From NCBI GenBank assembly GCA_041399155.1, contig JAWKTI010000006.1, forward strand, positions 124,001 through 188,000: a stretch of 64,000 bases of DNA, in the 5' to 3' direction. The notes under the pieces are model-generated. The model ran no database searches and was not told the origin of the DNA. It worked only from the letters and a program-made list of their open reading frames with translations. Source of the DNA: Zavarzinella sp. GTDB lineage: Bacteria; Planctomycetota; Planctomycetia; Gemmatales; Gemmataceae. Numbering within the stretch: the first letter of the stretch is position 1; each line of letters begins with the position of its first letter. Positions 18,508-26,905 of this stretch are shown here, piece by piece. Made by a program: the position numbers and the translations under genes.

Positions 18508-19335
18508 GTGAGTGCATCGATTTCTGAATTAAAAGACCGGTTGAAGAGGATTCGCAAAGGGATCATCACCAGCACCAGTGCCGCAGCATCTGGTCACCCC
18601 ACCAGTTCACTGTCGGCAGCAGAAATGACTACCGCCATCTACTTTGGTGGGTTCATGAAGTTCGACCCGAAAAACCCCACCATGGCAGATCGGGATCGCT
18701 TTATTCTCAGCAAGGGTCATGCCGCACCACTGCTGTATGCGGTGATGGCTGAAGCGGGCTACTTCAGTGCGGATCGCCTGGTGACATTGCGAAAACTGGG
18801 CAGCGAACTGGAAGGCCACCCCAACATGCGACGGTTGCCCGGTGTGGAAGCGTCCACAGGGTCATTGGGTCAGGGTTTGTCGCTGGGTGTAGGCCATGCG
18901 TTGGCAGCCCGCGTCGATGGTCTGAACTACAAAACCTTTGTGGTGATGGGTGACGGCGAAATCAATGAAGGTCAGGTGTGGGAAGCCGCCATGTCTGCGG
19001 TGAAGTTCAAACTGGATAACCTGATTGCTGTTGTCGACCAGAATGGCTACCAGCAAACTGGTGCCGCCAAGGATGTGCTGGATTTATCCCCAATCGCCCC
19101 ACGGTGGGAAGCGTTTGGTTGGGCCGCACAGACAATCAATGGCAACAATCTGGAAGAATGCATCGCCGCACTGACCACCGCCTGCAACACCAGGGGCAAG
19201 CCAAGCGTGATCATTTCTCAGACGAAAAAAGGCTATCCGATTAACGACATTCTGGCAGCCGATCCCAACCACCACGGCAAACCACTCAACAAAGAAGAAA
19301 CCGCACAAGCACTGGCCTTCATTGAAAGCCTGTAA
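18508..19335 (+). CDS. Transketolase, N-terminal subunit
   Basis: 275 residues, the thiamine-diphosphate-binding half of a split transketolase. GHPTSSLSAAEM, RFILSKGHAAPLLYA and the ThDP motif GDGEINEGQVWEAA are present. With the next gene it moves two-carbon ketol groups between pentose and hexose phosphates. It starts with GTG. A 33-base gap leads to the C-terminal subunit. Split transketolases are common in archaea and in various bacteria. The two-gene form and the small size exclude a single full-length TktA. Confidence 0.93.
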   Translation: MSASISELKDRLKRIRKGIITSTSAAASGHPTSSLSAAEMTTAIYFGGFMKFDPKNPTMADRDRFILSKGHAAPLLYAVMAEAGYFSADRLVTLRKLGSELEGHPNMRRLPGVEASTGSLGQGLSLGVGHALAARVDGLNYKTFVVMGDGEINEGQVWEAAMSAVKFKLDNLIAVVDQNGYQQTGAAKDVLDLSPIAPRWEAFGWAAQTINGNNLEECIAALTTACNTRGKPSVIISQTKKGYPINDILAADPNHHGKPLNKEETAQALAFIESL

Positions 19336-19368
19336 CACTCGCACACAAGATACAAGAGAATTGAAAAT

Positions 19369-20304
19369 ATGAATATGACCATGGGGAAAGCAACACGAGA
19401 AGCATTTGGCATTGCATTAGCCAAACTGGGCGAAGAACGTGCTGATATTGTCGTGGTGGATGGTGACGTGCATAATTCCACCCGCACCGAACTGTTTGCC
19501 AAGAAGTTTCCGGAACGATTTTTTAATGTGGGCATTGCCGAATCGAATATGGTGGGTGTTGCAGGCGGCCTTGCCTCCTGCGGAAAGCAGGCCTGGGTAT
19601 CCAGTTTTGCCACCTTCGTGATGTGCAATTCCTACGATCAATTACGGATGTCGGTGGCATTTCCGTGCCTCGATGTCAAAGTGGTGGGCACGCACGCGGG
19701 GATTTCGATTGGTGAAGACGGCCCGTCCCAGATGGGGATTGAAGATGTGGGTCTGGCCTGCAGCCTGCCCAACTTCACCGTAGTGGTGCCATGCGACGAA
19801 CCGAGTATGCATGCGGCGATCAAAGCGGTTTCCGCAATGAAAGGCCCCGCCTACGTGCGTGCAGGTCGACCAGTAGTGCCGGTGCTCTATCCCGAAGGCT
19901 TTACCTTCACATTAGGCAAAGCAAATCAGTTGCGGGCTGGCACCGACCTGACCATCATTGCCAATGGCCTGATGGTAGCACCTTCGCTGCAGGCAGCAGA
20001 AATGTTGGCCGCAACGGGCGTGCAGGCCCGCGTGCTCGATTTCCACACGGTAAAGCCATGCGACCACGAAGCAGTACTGGCAGCAGCCAAAGAAACCGGC
20101 AAGATTCTGGTGGTGGAAGAGCATTTGCTGCACGGTGGCCTTGGCAGTGTCATCGCCATGTCCGTGGTGAAACAACACCCGGTCCCGATGCGATTTGTGG
20201 GGATCGACGACCAGTTTGCAGAATCGGGCACTCCTGAAAGCCTGCTGGAAAAATATGGCTTGAACAGTCAGGCAATTTTCCAGGCTGCCAAGGAATTACT
20301 GTAA
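19369..20304 (+). CDS. Transketolase, C-terminal subunit
   Basis: 311 residues comprising the pyrimidine-binding and C-terminal domains of transketolase. It shows FFNVGIAESNMVGVAGG, which includes the activating glutamate, and GTHAGISIGEDGPSQMGIED. It forms the active site together with the N-terminal subunit encoded just upstream. It is the second gene of a compact run with folD 39 bases downstream. A 1-deoxyxylulose-5-phosphate synthase fragment was considered, but the split arrangement and the short partner fit transketolase. Confidence 0.93.
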   Translation: MNMTMGKATREAFGIALAKLGEERADIVVVDGDVHNSTRTELFAKKFPERFFNVGIAESNMVGVAGGLASCGKQAWVSSFATFVMCNSYDQLRMSVAFPCLDVKVVGTHAGISIGEDGPSQMGIEDVGLACSLPNFTVVVPCDEPSMHAAIKAVSAMKGPAYVRAGRPVVPVLYPEGFTFTLGKANQLRAGTDLTIIANGLMVAPSLQAAEMLAATGVQARVLDFHTVKPCDHEAVLAAAKETGKILVVEEHLLHGGLGSVIAMSVVKQHPVPMRFVGIDDQFAESGTPESLLEKYGLNSQAIFQAAKELL

Positions 20305-20343
20305 ACTTCCACTTAGGGAATATTCCCACACGGCAAACAGGTC

Positions 20344-21222
20344 ATGTCAGCGCAAATCATTAGCGGGCTGGAACTTAGCAAAACAATTCGGGCAGAAATT
20401 GCCAGCGAAGTCCAGCACCTTGTGGCCCGCAATTTACCCCCACCGGGACTGGCAGCGGTGCTGGTAGGCAACCACCCCGCCAGTGAAGTTTATGTCAGTA
20501 ATAAGGCAAAAGCGTGCGAGTCGGTGGGACTACGCAGTTGGCTGCACCGCCTGCCGGACAATGCCACAGAAAACGATTTACTTCACCTGGTGGACCAGCT
20601 AAACCAGGATCCGCAGGTTTCGGGCATTCTGGTTCAGCTTCCATTGCCCCGCCACATGAATGAAGCGGCTATTATCCAGCGAATCGATCCCAAAAAGGAT
20701 GTGGACGCCTTCCATCCGGAAAATGTGGGGCTGCTGGCGACTGGTTACCCACGATTTTTGCCCTGCACGCCGTTTGGGGTGCAGCAGATGCTGGAACGAA
20801 GTGGCATCCCCACCCAAGGTAAGCGGGCGGTCATCATTGGACGCAGCAATATTGTGGGCAAGCCGCTGGGGCTGATCATGATGCAGAAACCCACGCACCA
20901 CTTCCCGCAGGCGTGTAATTCCACTGTGACGGTGGTGCACAGTAATTCGGAAGAACTGGCGGAAATTGCCCGCACCGCCGATATTCTGATTGCTGCGGTG
21001 GGTAAACCACGATTTGTCACCGCCGAAATGGTGAAACCGGGTGCAGCCGTCATCGACGTGGGGATCAATTCAGTCGATGGCAAGCTGGTAGGTGATGTCG
21101 ATGCAGACCAGGTCGCACCAATTGCAAGCTGGTTATCTCCGGTGCCCAAAGGGGTGGGCCCAATGACCATTACAATGTTGTTATATAACACATTGCGGGC
21201 AGCAAAACTGTTTCCAACCTAA
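20344..21222 (+). CDS. folD: Bifunctional methylenetetrahydrofolate dehydrogenase / cyclohydrolase
   Basis: 292 residues. FolD oxidises 5,10-methylene-THF with NADP and hydrolyses the product to 10-formyl-THF. Catalytic Y50 and K54 sit in SEVYVSNKAKACESVG. VQLPLPRHMNE and the nucleotide site GRSNIVGKPLGL are intact, and PGAAVIDVGIN follows. A small insertion, KPTHHFPQACN, precedes the TVTVVHS strand compared with the usual enzyme. It sits between transketolase and the permease in an apparent operon, with gaps of 39 and 24 bases. Confidence 0.95.
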   Translation: MSAQIISGLELSKTIRAEIASEVQHLVARNLPPPGLAAVLVGNHPASEVYVSNKAKACESVGLRSWLHRLPDNATENDLLHLVDQLNQDPQVSGILVQLPLPRHMNEAAIIQRIDPKKDVDAFHPENVGLLATGYPRFLPCTPFGVQQMLERSGIPTQGKRAVIIGRSNIVGKPLGLIMMQKPTHHFPQACNSTVTVVHSNSEELAEIARTADILIAAVGKPRFVTAEMVKPGAAVIDVGINSVDGKLVGDVDADQVAPIASWLSPVPKGVGPMTITMLLYNTLRAAKLFPT

Positions 21223-21246
21223 CCAAGTTTCAGCGAGTTACTGTTC

Positions 21247-22374
21247 ATGGCACCAAATCTTTCTTCGGCAACTCGGATTGGTCTGAACATTCTGGCTTTT
21301 TTAGGCCTGTCCCTGACCCTTTATCTTGGCCACACAGTCATTATTCCACTGGTCATCGCTGCCATGCTGGCGGTGATCCTGTACCCCGCTGCCACCTGGC
21401 TGAACAGAAAACTGCACATTCCATGGTTTTTTGCCTGCCTCAGTGTCATTCTGGCCGTGGTTGCAGTGAATGTCGCCATTTTTGTGGGGTTTGCCTTTTC
21501 CATCCCATCGATGCTGGAACAATTGCCCAACCCACGCGACACGGATCGTCTCGAGCAAATCTATAGCAAATCGCGGGATGTGGTGGCATCGGTTGCCCCA
21601 GGTTCCGTGAATCGAGTGATGCCAGTCGACCCACAGCGTTCCACGGTGTTCGCCTATGTGAAGAAATTCCTCGAAGGGGATGTGATTGTTAACCAGTTTG
21701 TCGTCCTTGGCAAAGCCGTGGGAGTGTGGCTGTTACAAAGCATTATTATTCTGTTTGTGATGCTGTTTATGATGCTGGAAGGGGCATTTCTTGGTGCACG
21801 CATTCGAGAAATCTTTGGCACCAATGGCGTTATTCAAAGCCGCGTCCGCCACGCACTGACAGAAATGATTGAGGCAATCCGTTCTTACCTTGTCTGGCGA
21901 ACCATCGTCAACTGCGGGCTGGGACTATTTCTGGGGATAATCTACTCGCTGATGGATTTGAAACAGCCGTGGACTTGGGCATTACTGACCGCATTGCTTT
22001 CATACATCCCATACATCGGCACCATCATTGCGGGGATTCCGCCGGTACTGGATGCGTTAATCAACTGCTCTCCGTGGCATGCTCTGTTTATCATGTTGAT
22101 CTACATTATTGTGGTAACGGTGGAAGGTTACCTGATTGTACCCCTGGTGATGGGACGCAGCATGGACCTGAATGCCACCACCGTGATGCTGGCGTGCCTC
22201 TATTGGGATCTCGTGTGGGGTACCATGGGGCTGTTTCTGGCCATGCCGGTGATGGCTGGCATTCGTGCAATCTGCCTGCACACCGAAGGCTGGGAAACCT
22301 GGGCAAATCTCATGAGTACCGAAAAAGGGGTGAAAATGATGAAAAAACCCAATTACGGCTCCGATACACTTTAG
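21247..22374 (+). CDS. AI-2E family (YdiK/PerM-like) transporter
   Basis: 375 residues with about eight membrane helices in the 2+1+5 arrangement of AI-2E permeases. A soluble loop follows helix 3 (about residues 90-150). The conserved C-terminal block includes LLTALLSYIPYIGTIIAGIPP and DLNATTVMLACLYWDLVWG. The family is named after the AI-2 exporter TqsA, but most members export other or unknown solutes. It is the last gene of the transketolase-folD run, 24 bases after folD. Confidence 0.88.
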   Translation: MAPNLSSATRIGLNILAFLGLSLTLYLGHTVIIPLVIAAMLAVILYPAATWLNRKLHIPWFFACLSVILAVVAVNVAIFVGFAFSIPSMLEQLPNPRDTDRLEQIYSKSRDVVASVAPGSVNRVMPVDPQRSTVFAYVKKFLEGDVIVNQFVVLGKAVGVWLLQSIIILFVMLFMMLEGAFLGARIREIFGTNGVIQSRVRHALTEMIEAIRSYLVWRTIVNCGLGLFLGIIYSLMDLKQPWTWALLTALLSYIPYIGTIIAGIPPVLDALINCSPWHALFIMLIYIIVVTVEGYLIVPLVMGRSMDLNATTVMLACLYWDLVWGTMGLFLAMPVMAGIRAICLHTEGWETWANLMSTEKGVKMMKKPNYGSDTL

Positions 22375-22553
22375 CCATTCGATAGAGCATTTTTAAGTTG
22401 CGATGTTAGTTGAATCATTGCAGCACTCATACGCAATGTGGCACCTGCTTCAACTGGTGTTGTTTGAATCAACGGCAGGAAAATGCTGCCACGAGTTTGC
22501 TCAGCAGTTTGTAAGAATGAGACACTACTGATCCATGTGAAAGTGAATTTGAA

Positions 22554-24107
22554 ATGCACAGAATCAAAAAATACAAATGGTGGTTTATTGCTGGTACACT
22601 GGCATTCTGCATTCTGTTATGGGCAGTCTGGCCTGCAAGATTGAACCGCACCATCAGTTACGAAACTACGCGAGTAACAACGTATGATGCCGATGGGAAT
22701 ATCGACTATTATGGTGTGCTGAACAAAAAGCTAAAGGGGGATATCAAGCCGGATGACAATGCCATGGTATTGCTTATCCAGGCGATTGGCCCGTTTCCGG
22801 AAGGACAGCGAATGCCACCGATGTTCTACGAATTGCTGGAAGTCGAAGAACCGAAAGGTGAGGGGATCTATTTCAAGAATTTCAGCAGAAAAGATGAAAA
22901 CGATCCCGAGCGAACACGAGGTGATCTTCCTGAAGAATGTAACCAACCATGGAGTAAAATTGATTATCCTGAAGTAGCTGCCTGGCTGAAAGCGAACGAA
23001 GAGCCAGTCAAAATTGCTATGCGGGCGATTGAACGACCGAGCTATTATTACCCACTGGTGCCGGTAACAGGTTCTTCGAGACCTTTATTGCTCGCAGCAA
23101 ACTTTTCTTTTTCACAAAAGTTCAGAAATCTTGCATATTACTTCAAAGTTCGGGCAATGAATGCAATCCAGGAGCAGCGTATTCAGGATGCCTGGAATGA
23201 TCTGTATGCTGCCATGCGACTAGGGCGGTTGATCCAGTCCAATGCTGGAACGGTAATTGATTCGCTCGTAGGGCAGGCCGTGATACGACTTGCCCAAGGT
23301 GCTTGTGGCTACCTCTACCCAAAGTTGACCCGAGAGAACTTTGCTTTCGATTCATTACATCAGCAACTCTCAGAACTACCGCCTCGGCGAAGCTTAGGCA
23401 GACAGTTGGACGAATGTGAACGTTTCTGCATTCTCGATCTGCTACAACATGCGCATGGCACTACTTGGAATGGGGATGTCAACGAATTGATGAGACTGGA
23501 AGATCTGCAAGCCAGGCCAGGATTAATCAAGCGAATGTTCATAAGATCTTTGAATTATAATCAGATTCTGCTTAGGATTAACGAAGTATTTGACGCATAT
23601 ATTGCAGCCTCTCAGAAGCCTGATATCAATGCAAAACGCGTGGCTTGTCAACAAGTAATTGAATCATTGAAACAAAGTCCCCCACCAAAGTTTTCCATCT
23701 TATCCAGCTCACGAACTCGAGCTATTCACATTGCCAATGGGGTGTTACTTGAATTGACTGGCAATTATGACAGACTTATTGTCAGTAGTGCTTATCTGGA
23801 AATTCAAACTAGGATATTTGAACTTGCTTTCTCGGTTGCAGAATATCGTGTTCAGCATGGTCACTATCCCGAAAAGCTGGAAGAATTAAAGTTGCCTGCG
23901 GCACAGCTTATTGATGGCTATTCTGGCAAGCAACTACATTATGAGCGGTGGAACGAGGGTTTTCTTCTGTGCAGTCTGGGCGAAAATCAGCAGTGGGAGC
24001 GATACCTGCAAACGGCACGCGACAAAAAAAGCAAACCAAATCTACAGGATGAACAGGAGCGTGCATTCCGATTGACTTTGCTGCGGATCCCCGTACCCGG
24101 TGAATGA
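22554..24107 (+). CDS. Hypothetical membrane-anchored protein
   Basis: 517 residues. One N-terminal membrane helix (about 9-27) is preceded by lysines, so the bulk is probably outside the cytoplasm. The C-terminal ~70 residues (VAEYRVQHGHYPEKLEEL, then DGYSGKQLHYERW and FLLCSLGENQQW) match a module I associate with many planctomycete secreted orphans of the type 'Y-x-x-x-H-G-x-YP-x-x-L-x-x-L'. The middle is helical and unrecognised. A monocistronic gene with flanking gaps of 179 and 69 bases. Function unknown. Confidence 0.72.
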   Translation: MHRIKKYKWWFIAGTLAFCILLWAVWPARLNRTISYETTRVTTYDADGNIDYYGVLNKKLKGDIKPDDNAMVLLIQAIGPFPEGQRMPPMFYELLEVEEPKGEGIYFKNFSRKDENDPERTRGDLPEECNQPWSKIDYPEVAAWLKANEEPVKIAMRAIERPSYYYPLVPVTGSSRPLLLAANFSFSQKFRNLAYYFKVRAMNAIQEQRIQDAWNDLYAAMRLGRLIQSNAGTVIDSLVGQAVIRLAQGACGYLYPKLTRENFAFDSLHQQLSELPPRRSLGRQLDECERFCILDLLQHAHGTTWNGDVNELMRLEDLQARPGLIKRMFIRSLNYNQILLRINEVFDAYIAASQKPDINAKRVACQQVIESLKQSPPPKFSILSSSRTRAIHIANGVLLELTGNYDRLIVSSAYLEIQTRIFELAFSVAEYRVQHGHYPEKLEELKLPAAQLIDGYSGKQLHYERWNEGFLLCSLGENQQWERYLQTARDKKSKPNLQDEQERAFRLTLLRIPVPGE

Positions 24108-24176
24108 TTCGGAAAAAAGAAACTCTGTCGTTGGTGACATTGTTGTTTTGTAGCAAGACCGAGTGTCAAGAGATGG

Positions 24177-25007
24177 TCATTTGCTTTCTGGAATTAACGC
24201 TAATCGGAAACCAATGACCTTACTTCGATCGTCTGGTGTGTTTCGGAAGCGGATCGCTCCGCGACAGAATTCTCCCTCATCGCTCCAGCTTCCTCCACGG
24301 AAAACACGATACTTACTCCCTGGGTATAAATTATCACACCATTCTGCAACATTCCCACTCATGTCACACAATCCCCAGGGATGAGGAGCCTGCTTTGAAT
24401 ATGTACCCACATGACAAGGACGTTCGAGGGTATTACCTTTAATTTTCGTGCCATAGGGTCTTTCACCTCGGTGATTCGCTTTATCTCCATTCAGCTCATT
24501 ACCCCAGTAAAAAGCTTGCTTATTTCCTTTGCTTCCACGATAAGCATATTCCCATTCATCTTCATGTGGTAATCGAATTTCAAAGCCAGCTAGTTTGCAT
24601 TTCTTGATAAATATCTGGCAATCATCCCAACTGACGCTCTCTACTGGAAATTGACTTGTATCCATGTTGGCAACCAACATTTTATTTTCACCCGTTTTAG
24701 CAAAGCTGCACGGATTCATTCCCATGACCGACTCCCAATCACCCTGCATTACTTCAAATTTCCCCAGCCAGAATCCTGGGGTAGTGAAAGAATGCTCTTT
24801 CTGGTCTTTTGTTCGAAGCTTTTCGCTATCTGGTGCCCCTAATATCGCCTTTCCAGCCGGAATCCGACAAAACCGCATCTTCAGTTTCGGGTGGATCACA
24901 AAATCTCTTTCTTCACCTGGCTTCGGTCTGAGTTCAAGCTTTGGAGCAGCAGCAGCATTGAGACAACACCCAACCAGGAGAGTCAGTATTTGTACATAAT
25001 GAAACAT
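24177..25007 (-). CDS. SUMF1 / formylglycine-generating-enzyme-like secreted protein
   Basis: 276 residues with a signal peptide (about 1-21). The SUMF1 fold is clear from MRFCRIPAG, the FEVMQGDWESVMG block, RLPHEDEWEYAYRG, GLCDMSGNVAEW and RGGSWSDEGEFC. True formylglycine-generating enzymes need two copper-binding cysteines in the last motif. Here only the second remains (C248); the first position is Asp243. It is therefore probably not a sulfatase activator, although two sulfatases occur in the window. Many planctomycete SUMF1 proteins are of this divergent kind. It is transcribed on the minus strand just downstream of the 25054-25755 gene, 46 bases apart. Confidence 0.86.
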   Translation of the reverse strand: MFHYVQILTLLVGCCLNAAAAPKLELRPKPGEERDFVIHPKLKMRFCRIPAGKAILGAPDSEKLRTKDQKEHSFTTPGFWLGKFEVMQGDWESVMGMNPCSFAKTGENKMLVANMDTSQFPVESVSWDDCQIFIKKCKLAGFEIRLPHEDEWEYAYRGSKGNKQAFYWGNELNGDKANHRGERPYGTKIKGNTLERPCHVGTYSKQAPHPWGLCDMSGNVAEWCDNLYPGSKYRVFRGGSWSDEGEFCRGAIRFRNTPDDRSKVIGFRLALIPESK

Positions 25008-25053
25008 ATTGAATCCCTAAAGATCCTGGGAATGATTCAGGCCCGGTTGATTC

Positions 25054-25755
25054 TTACTGTTCTATTTCAGTTACTTTAACATACTTGGTTTTGAATATCG
25101 TATTTCTGTCTTCTTTTCCGTGCAGGAGATATGTTACAATCACTGGCCAGGCAGTGCCGAAACTGAACGCCCATAGTGATTCTTCGATGGGCAACCCCAG
25201 GCAACGAGTGCCGGAAATGGCACTTTCCTGCCAGAATCGCCCCGCGTGGGGGGTGAAATTCAGATACACAATCGAAAATGCGGTGTACAGCAGGCAGAAT
25301 TCAACCCCTGTTCTTAATAGTGGGGCGATCGATTGTGGGCGTTGCCAGTAGCAGAACAGCGTGCAGCAGATAAAACTGCCGATGCACGCATACAGAGAAT
25401 GGCACCCCACAGCGACAGCACCGAATACCAGAGCAAGCGAGATTCCCGACCAGATGAGATATCGCTTTAAGATCTTTTCTGGCAATAACTTACAGCGATC
25501 TCCGTGCGGCACGACAATCAGCACTCCGACCAGCCCGCCGCTGACAAAACAGAACAGAAAATCTTCGATGCCCACCCCACGGAACAGTTGCACGTGGTGG
25601 TCTGGCAACCAGTAGGCGGGTACAAAAATGTAGCCTAGAACGGCAAAAGGCATGGTCAGGATGCCCGAAAGCAACGAAAGCTGCCGATTTCTGGCCCTTG
25701 CCAGCCACAACAGCAACCACACTCCCAGAAATAGAAGCATCGCACGAAGATACAT
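25054..25755 (-). CDS. Membrane protein with lycopene-cyclase-type domain
   Basis: 233 residues, about seven hydrophobic helices. It contains two internally related motifs, GIEDFLFCFVSG and GLPIEESLWAFSFG. This matches the duplicated (P/G)-x-E-(E/D)-x-L-(F/W) pattern of CarR/CrtY-type lycopene cyclase domains. Those enzymes close the ends of lycopene in carotenoid synthesis. No other carotenoid gene is near, and one motif lacks the proline. Lycopene cyclase activity is plausible but unproven; the domain is also found in proteins of unknown role. Confidence 0.62.
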   Translation of the reverse strand: MYLRAMLLFLGVWLLLWLARARNRQLSLLSGILTMPFAVLGYIFVPAYWLPDHHVQLFRGVGIEDFLFCFVSGGLVGVLIVVPHGDRCKLLPEKILKRYLIWSGISLALVFGAVAVGCHSLYACIGSFICCTLFCYWQRPQSIAPLLRTGVEFCLLYTAFSIVYLNFTPHAGRFWQESAISGTRCLGLPIEESLWAFSFGTAWPVIVTYLLHGKEDRNTIFKTKYVKVTEIEQ

Positions 25756-25921
25756 CGCGAGTAGTCTCAGGTGGGAGTGAAGGTCAAATGATACACTTCA
25801 GTCGGCATTATTTCACAATCTTCCCACGAATACAACCTGCATTGTGGGGCAAAATTAACGCATTGGGAGTGGTTTGGTCAAAAAATGCCTGTGCGTTGTG
25901 TCAACCTGGAGAAATCTGCTT

Positions 25922-26230
25922 TTACTGCAGCCGTTCCGGAGATTCGCTTAATTTGACTTCCCCAAAGCGCTGGCCGGTGGAATCATAAAAGATAATGCAG
26001 TGGTCTTCGGTGGCCCAGATTGCTGAAGTGCGTAGCAGGCGGGGCCCTTCCACATGAAACAGCAGGCCACACAATTTTCCCCCACGTTCCAGCCGCGCCT
26101 GGTAGAGGGGGGTCTGCTTCGGATCCAGATGATCGTGGGAACACAAATATTCTTTCACGAAACGCCGCAAGGCTTCCGGTGTGGTAATTGCTACCACGGA
26201 TTGATCGCTGGTGGGTGCTTCCGTGCTCAT
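25922..26230 (-). CDS. Small hypothetical protein
   Basis: 102 residues from ATG 26230. The open frame extends to 26296, but MSTEAPTSDQ is a more natural start. An N-terminal helix (TTPEALRRFVKEYLCSHDHL) is followed by a mostly beta C-terminal half (LCGLLFHVEGPRLL and CIIFYDSTGQRFGEVKL). I recognise no known fold. The gap to trmL is 83 bases and both are on the minus strand, so co-transcription is possible. Confidence 0.6.
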   Translation of the reverse strand: MSTEAPTSDQSVVAITTPEALRRFVKEYLCSHDHLDPKQTPLYQARLERGGKLCGLLFHVEGPRLLRTSAIWATEDHCIIFYDSTGQRFGEVKLSESPERLQ

Positions 26231-26313
26231 ACCACTGCATCGGAAAGCAGAGAATTGGCACAATAGGCAGTTTGGGGAAACTTGTAAAGTTTGCACCCCA
26301 TGTGCTGCCGATT

Positions 26314-26766
26314 TTACCAGCCGTGCAGTTGACGCAGGCCTTCATAGAGCACAATGCTGGCTGAATTGGCCAGATTGAGGCTGCGTACCCCTGTACCCGG
26401 CATCGGGATGGTGTAGGTTTGCACGGCAAATCGCTCGAGGATCGTGCGTGGCAGCCCGCTGGATTCGTTGCCGAATAACAGACAGGTGTCCGCTGTAAAC
26501 GGTATCGTTGTGTAGTTGCGGTTGGTTGAAGTTTCAATACAGACGATGTTCTCTTCACCCACCACAGACAAAAACTGCTCAAAACTTTCATGGTGACGAA
26601 TCGTCACCAGGTGCCAGTAATCCAGACCTGCTCTGGCAACCGCCCGATCATCGATCTGAAAACCCAGTTTACCTATCAGGTGCAGTGGGCAGTCGGTTGC
26701 TGCACACAAACGGGCGATATTTCCAGTATTTGGCGGGATTTCCGGTTCCCACAGTGCGATATGCAT
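26314..26766 (-). CDS. trmL: tRNA (cytidine(34)-2'-O)-methyltransferase
   Basis: 150 residues, the minimal SPOUT methyltransferase TrmL (YibK). The N-terminal strand and NTGNIARLCAAT, the knot motifs LLFGNESSGLP and IPMPGTGVRSLNLANSASIVLYE are complete. It methylates the wobble 2'-hydroxyl of tRNA-Leu isoacceptors using S-adenosylmethionine. No extra RNA-binding domain is present, as expected for TrmL. It is divergent from ftsK, whose start is 140 bases away. Confusion with TrmJ or TrmH is unlikely given length and motifs. Confidence 0.93.
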   Translation of the reverse strand: MHIALWEPEIPPNTGNIARLCAATDCPLHLIGKLGFQIDDRAVARAGLDYWHLVTIRHHESFEQFLSVVGEENIVCIETSTNRNYTTIPFTADTCLLFGNESSGLPRTILERFAVQTYTIPMPGTGVRSLNLANSASIVLYEGLRQLHGW

Positions 26767-26905
26767 ATTGAATCAGTTGTTGCATTCCTAACGGTTGCAC
26801 AATCCCGCTTTTGGGATTCGGGCAAAAACACCCCATCTCCAGCACCAGTATCCGCCGTTTGGCAGTTACAACAGAATTATTCGAGCTTCGCGAGGGATCA
26901 GTGCT

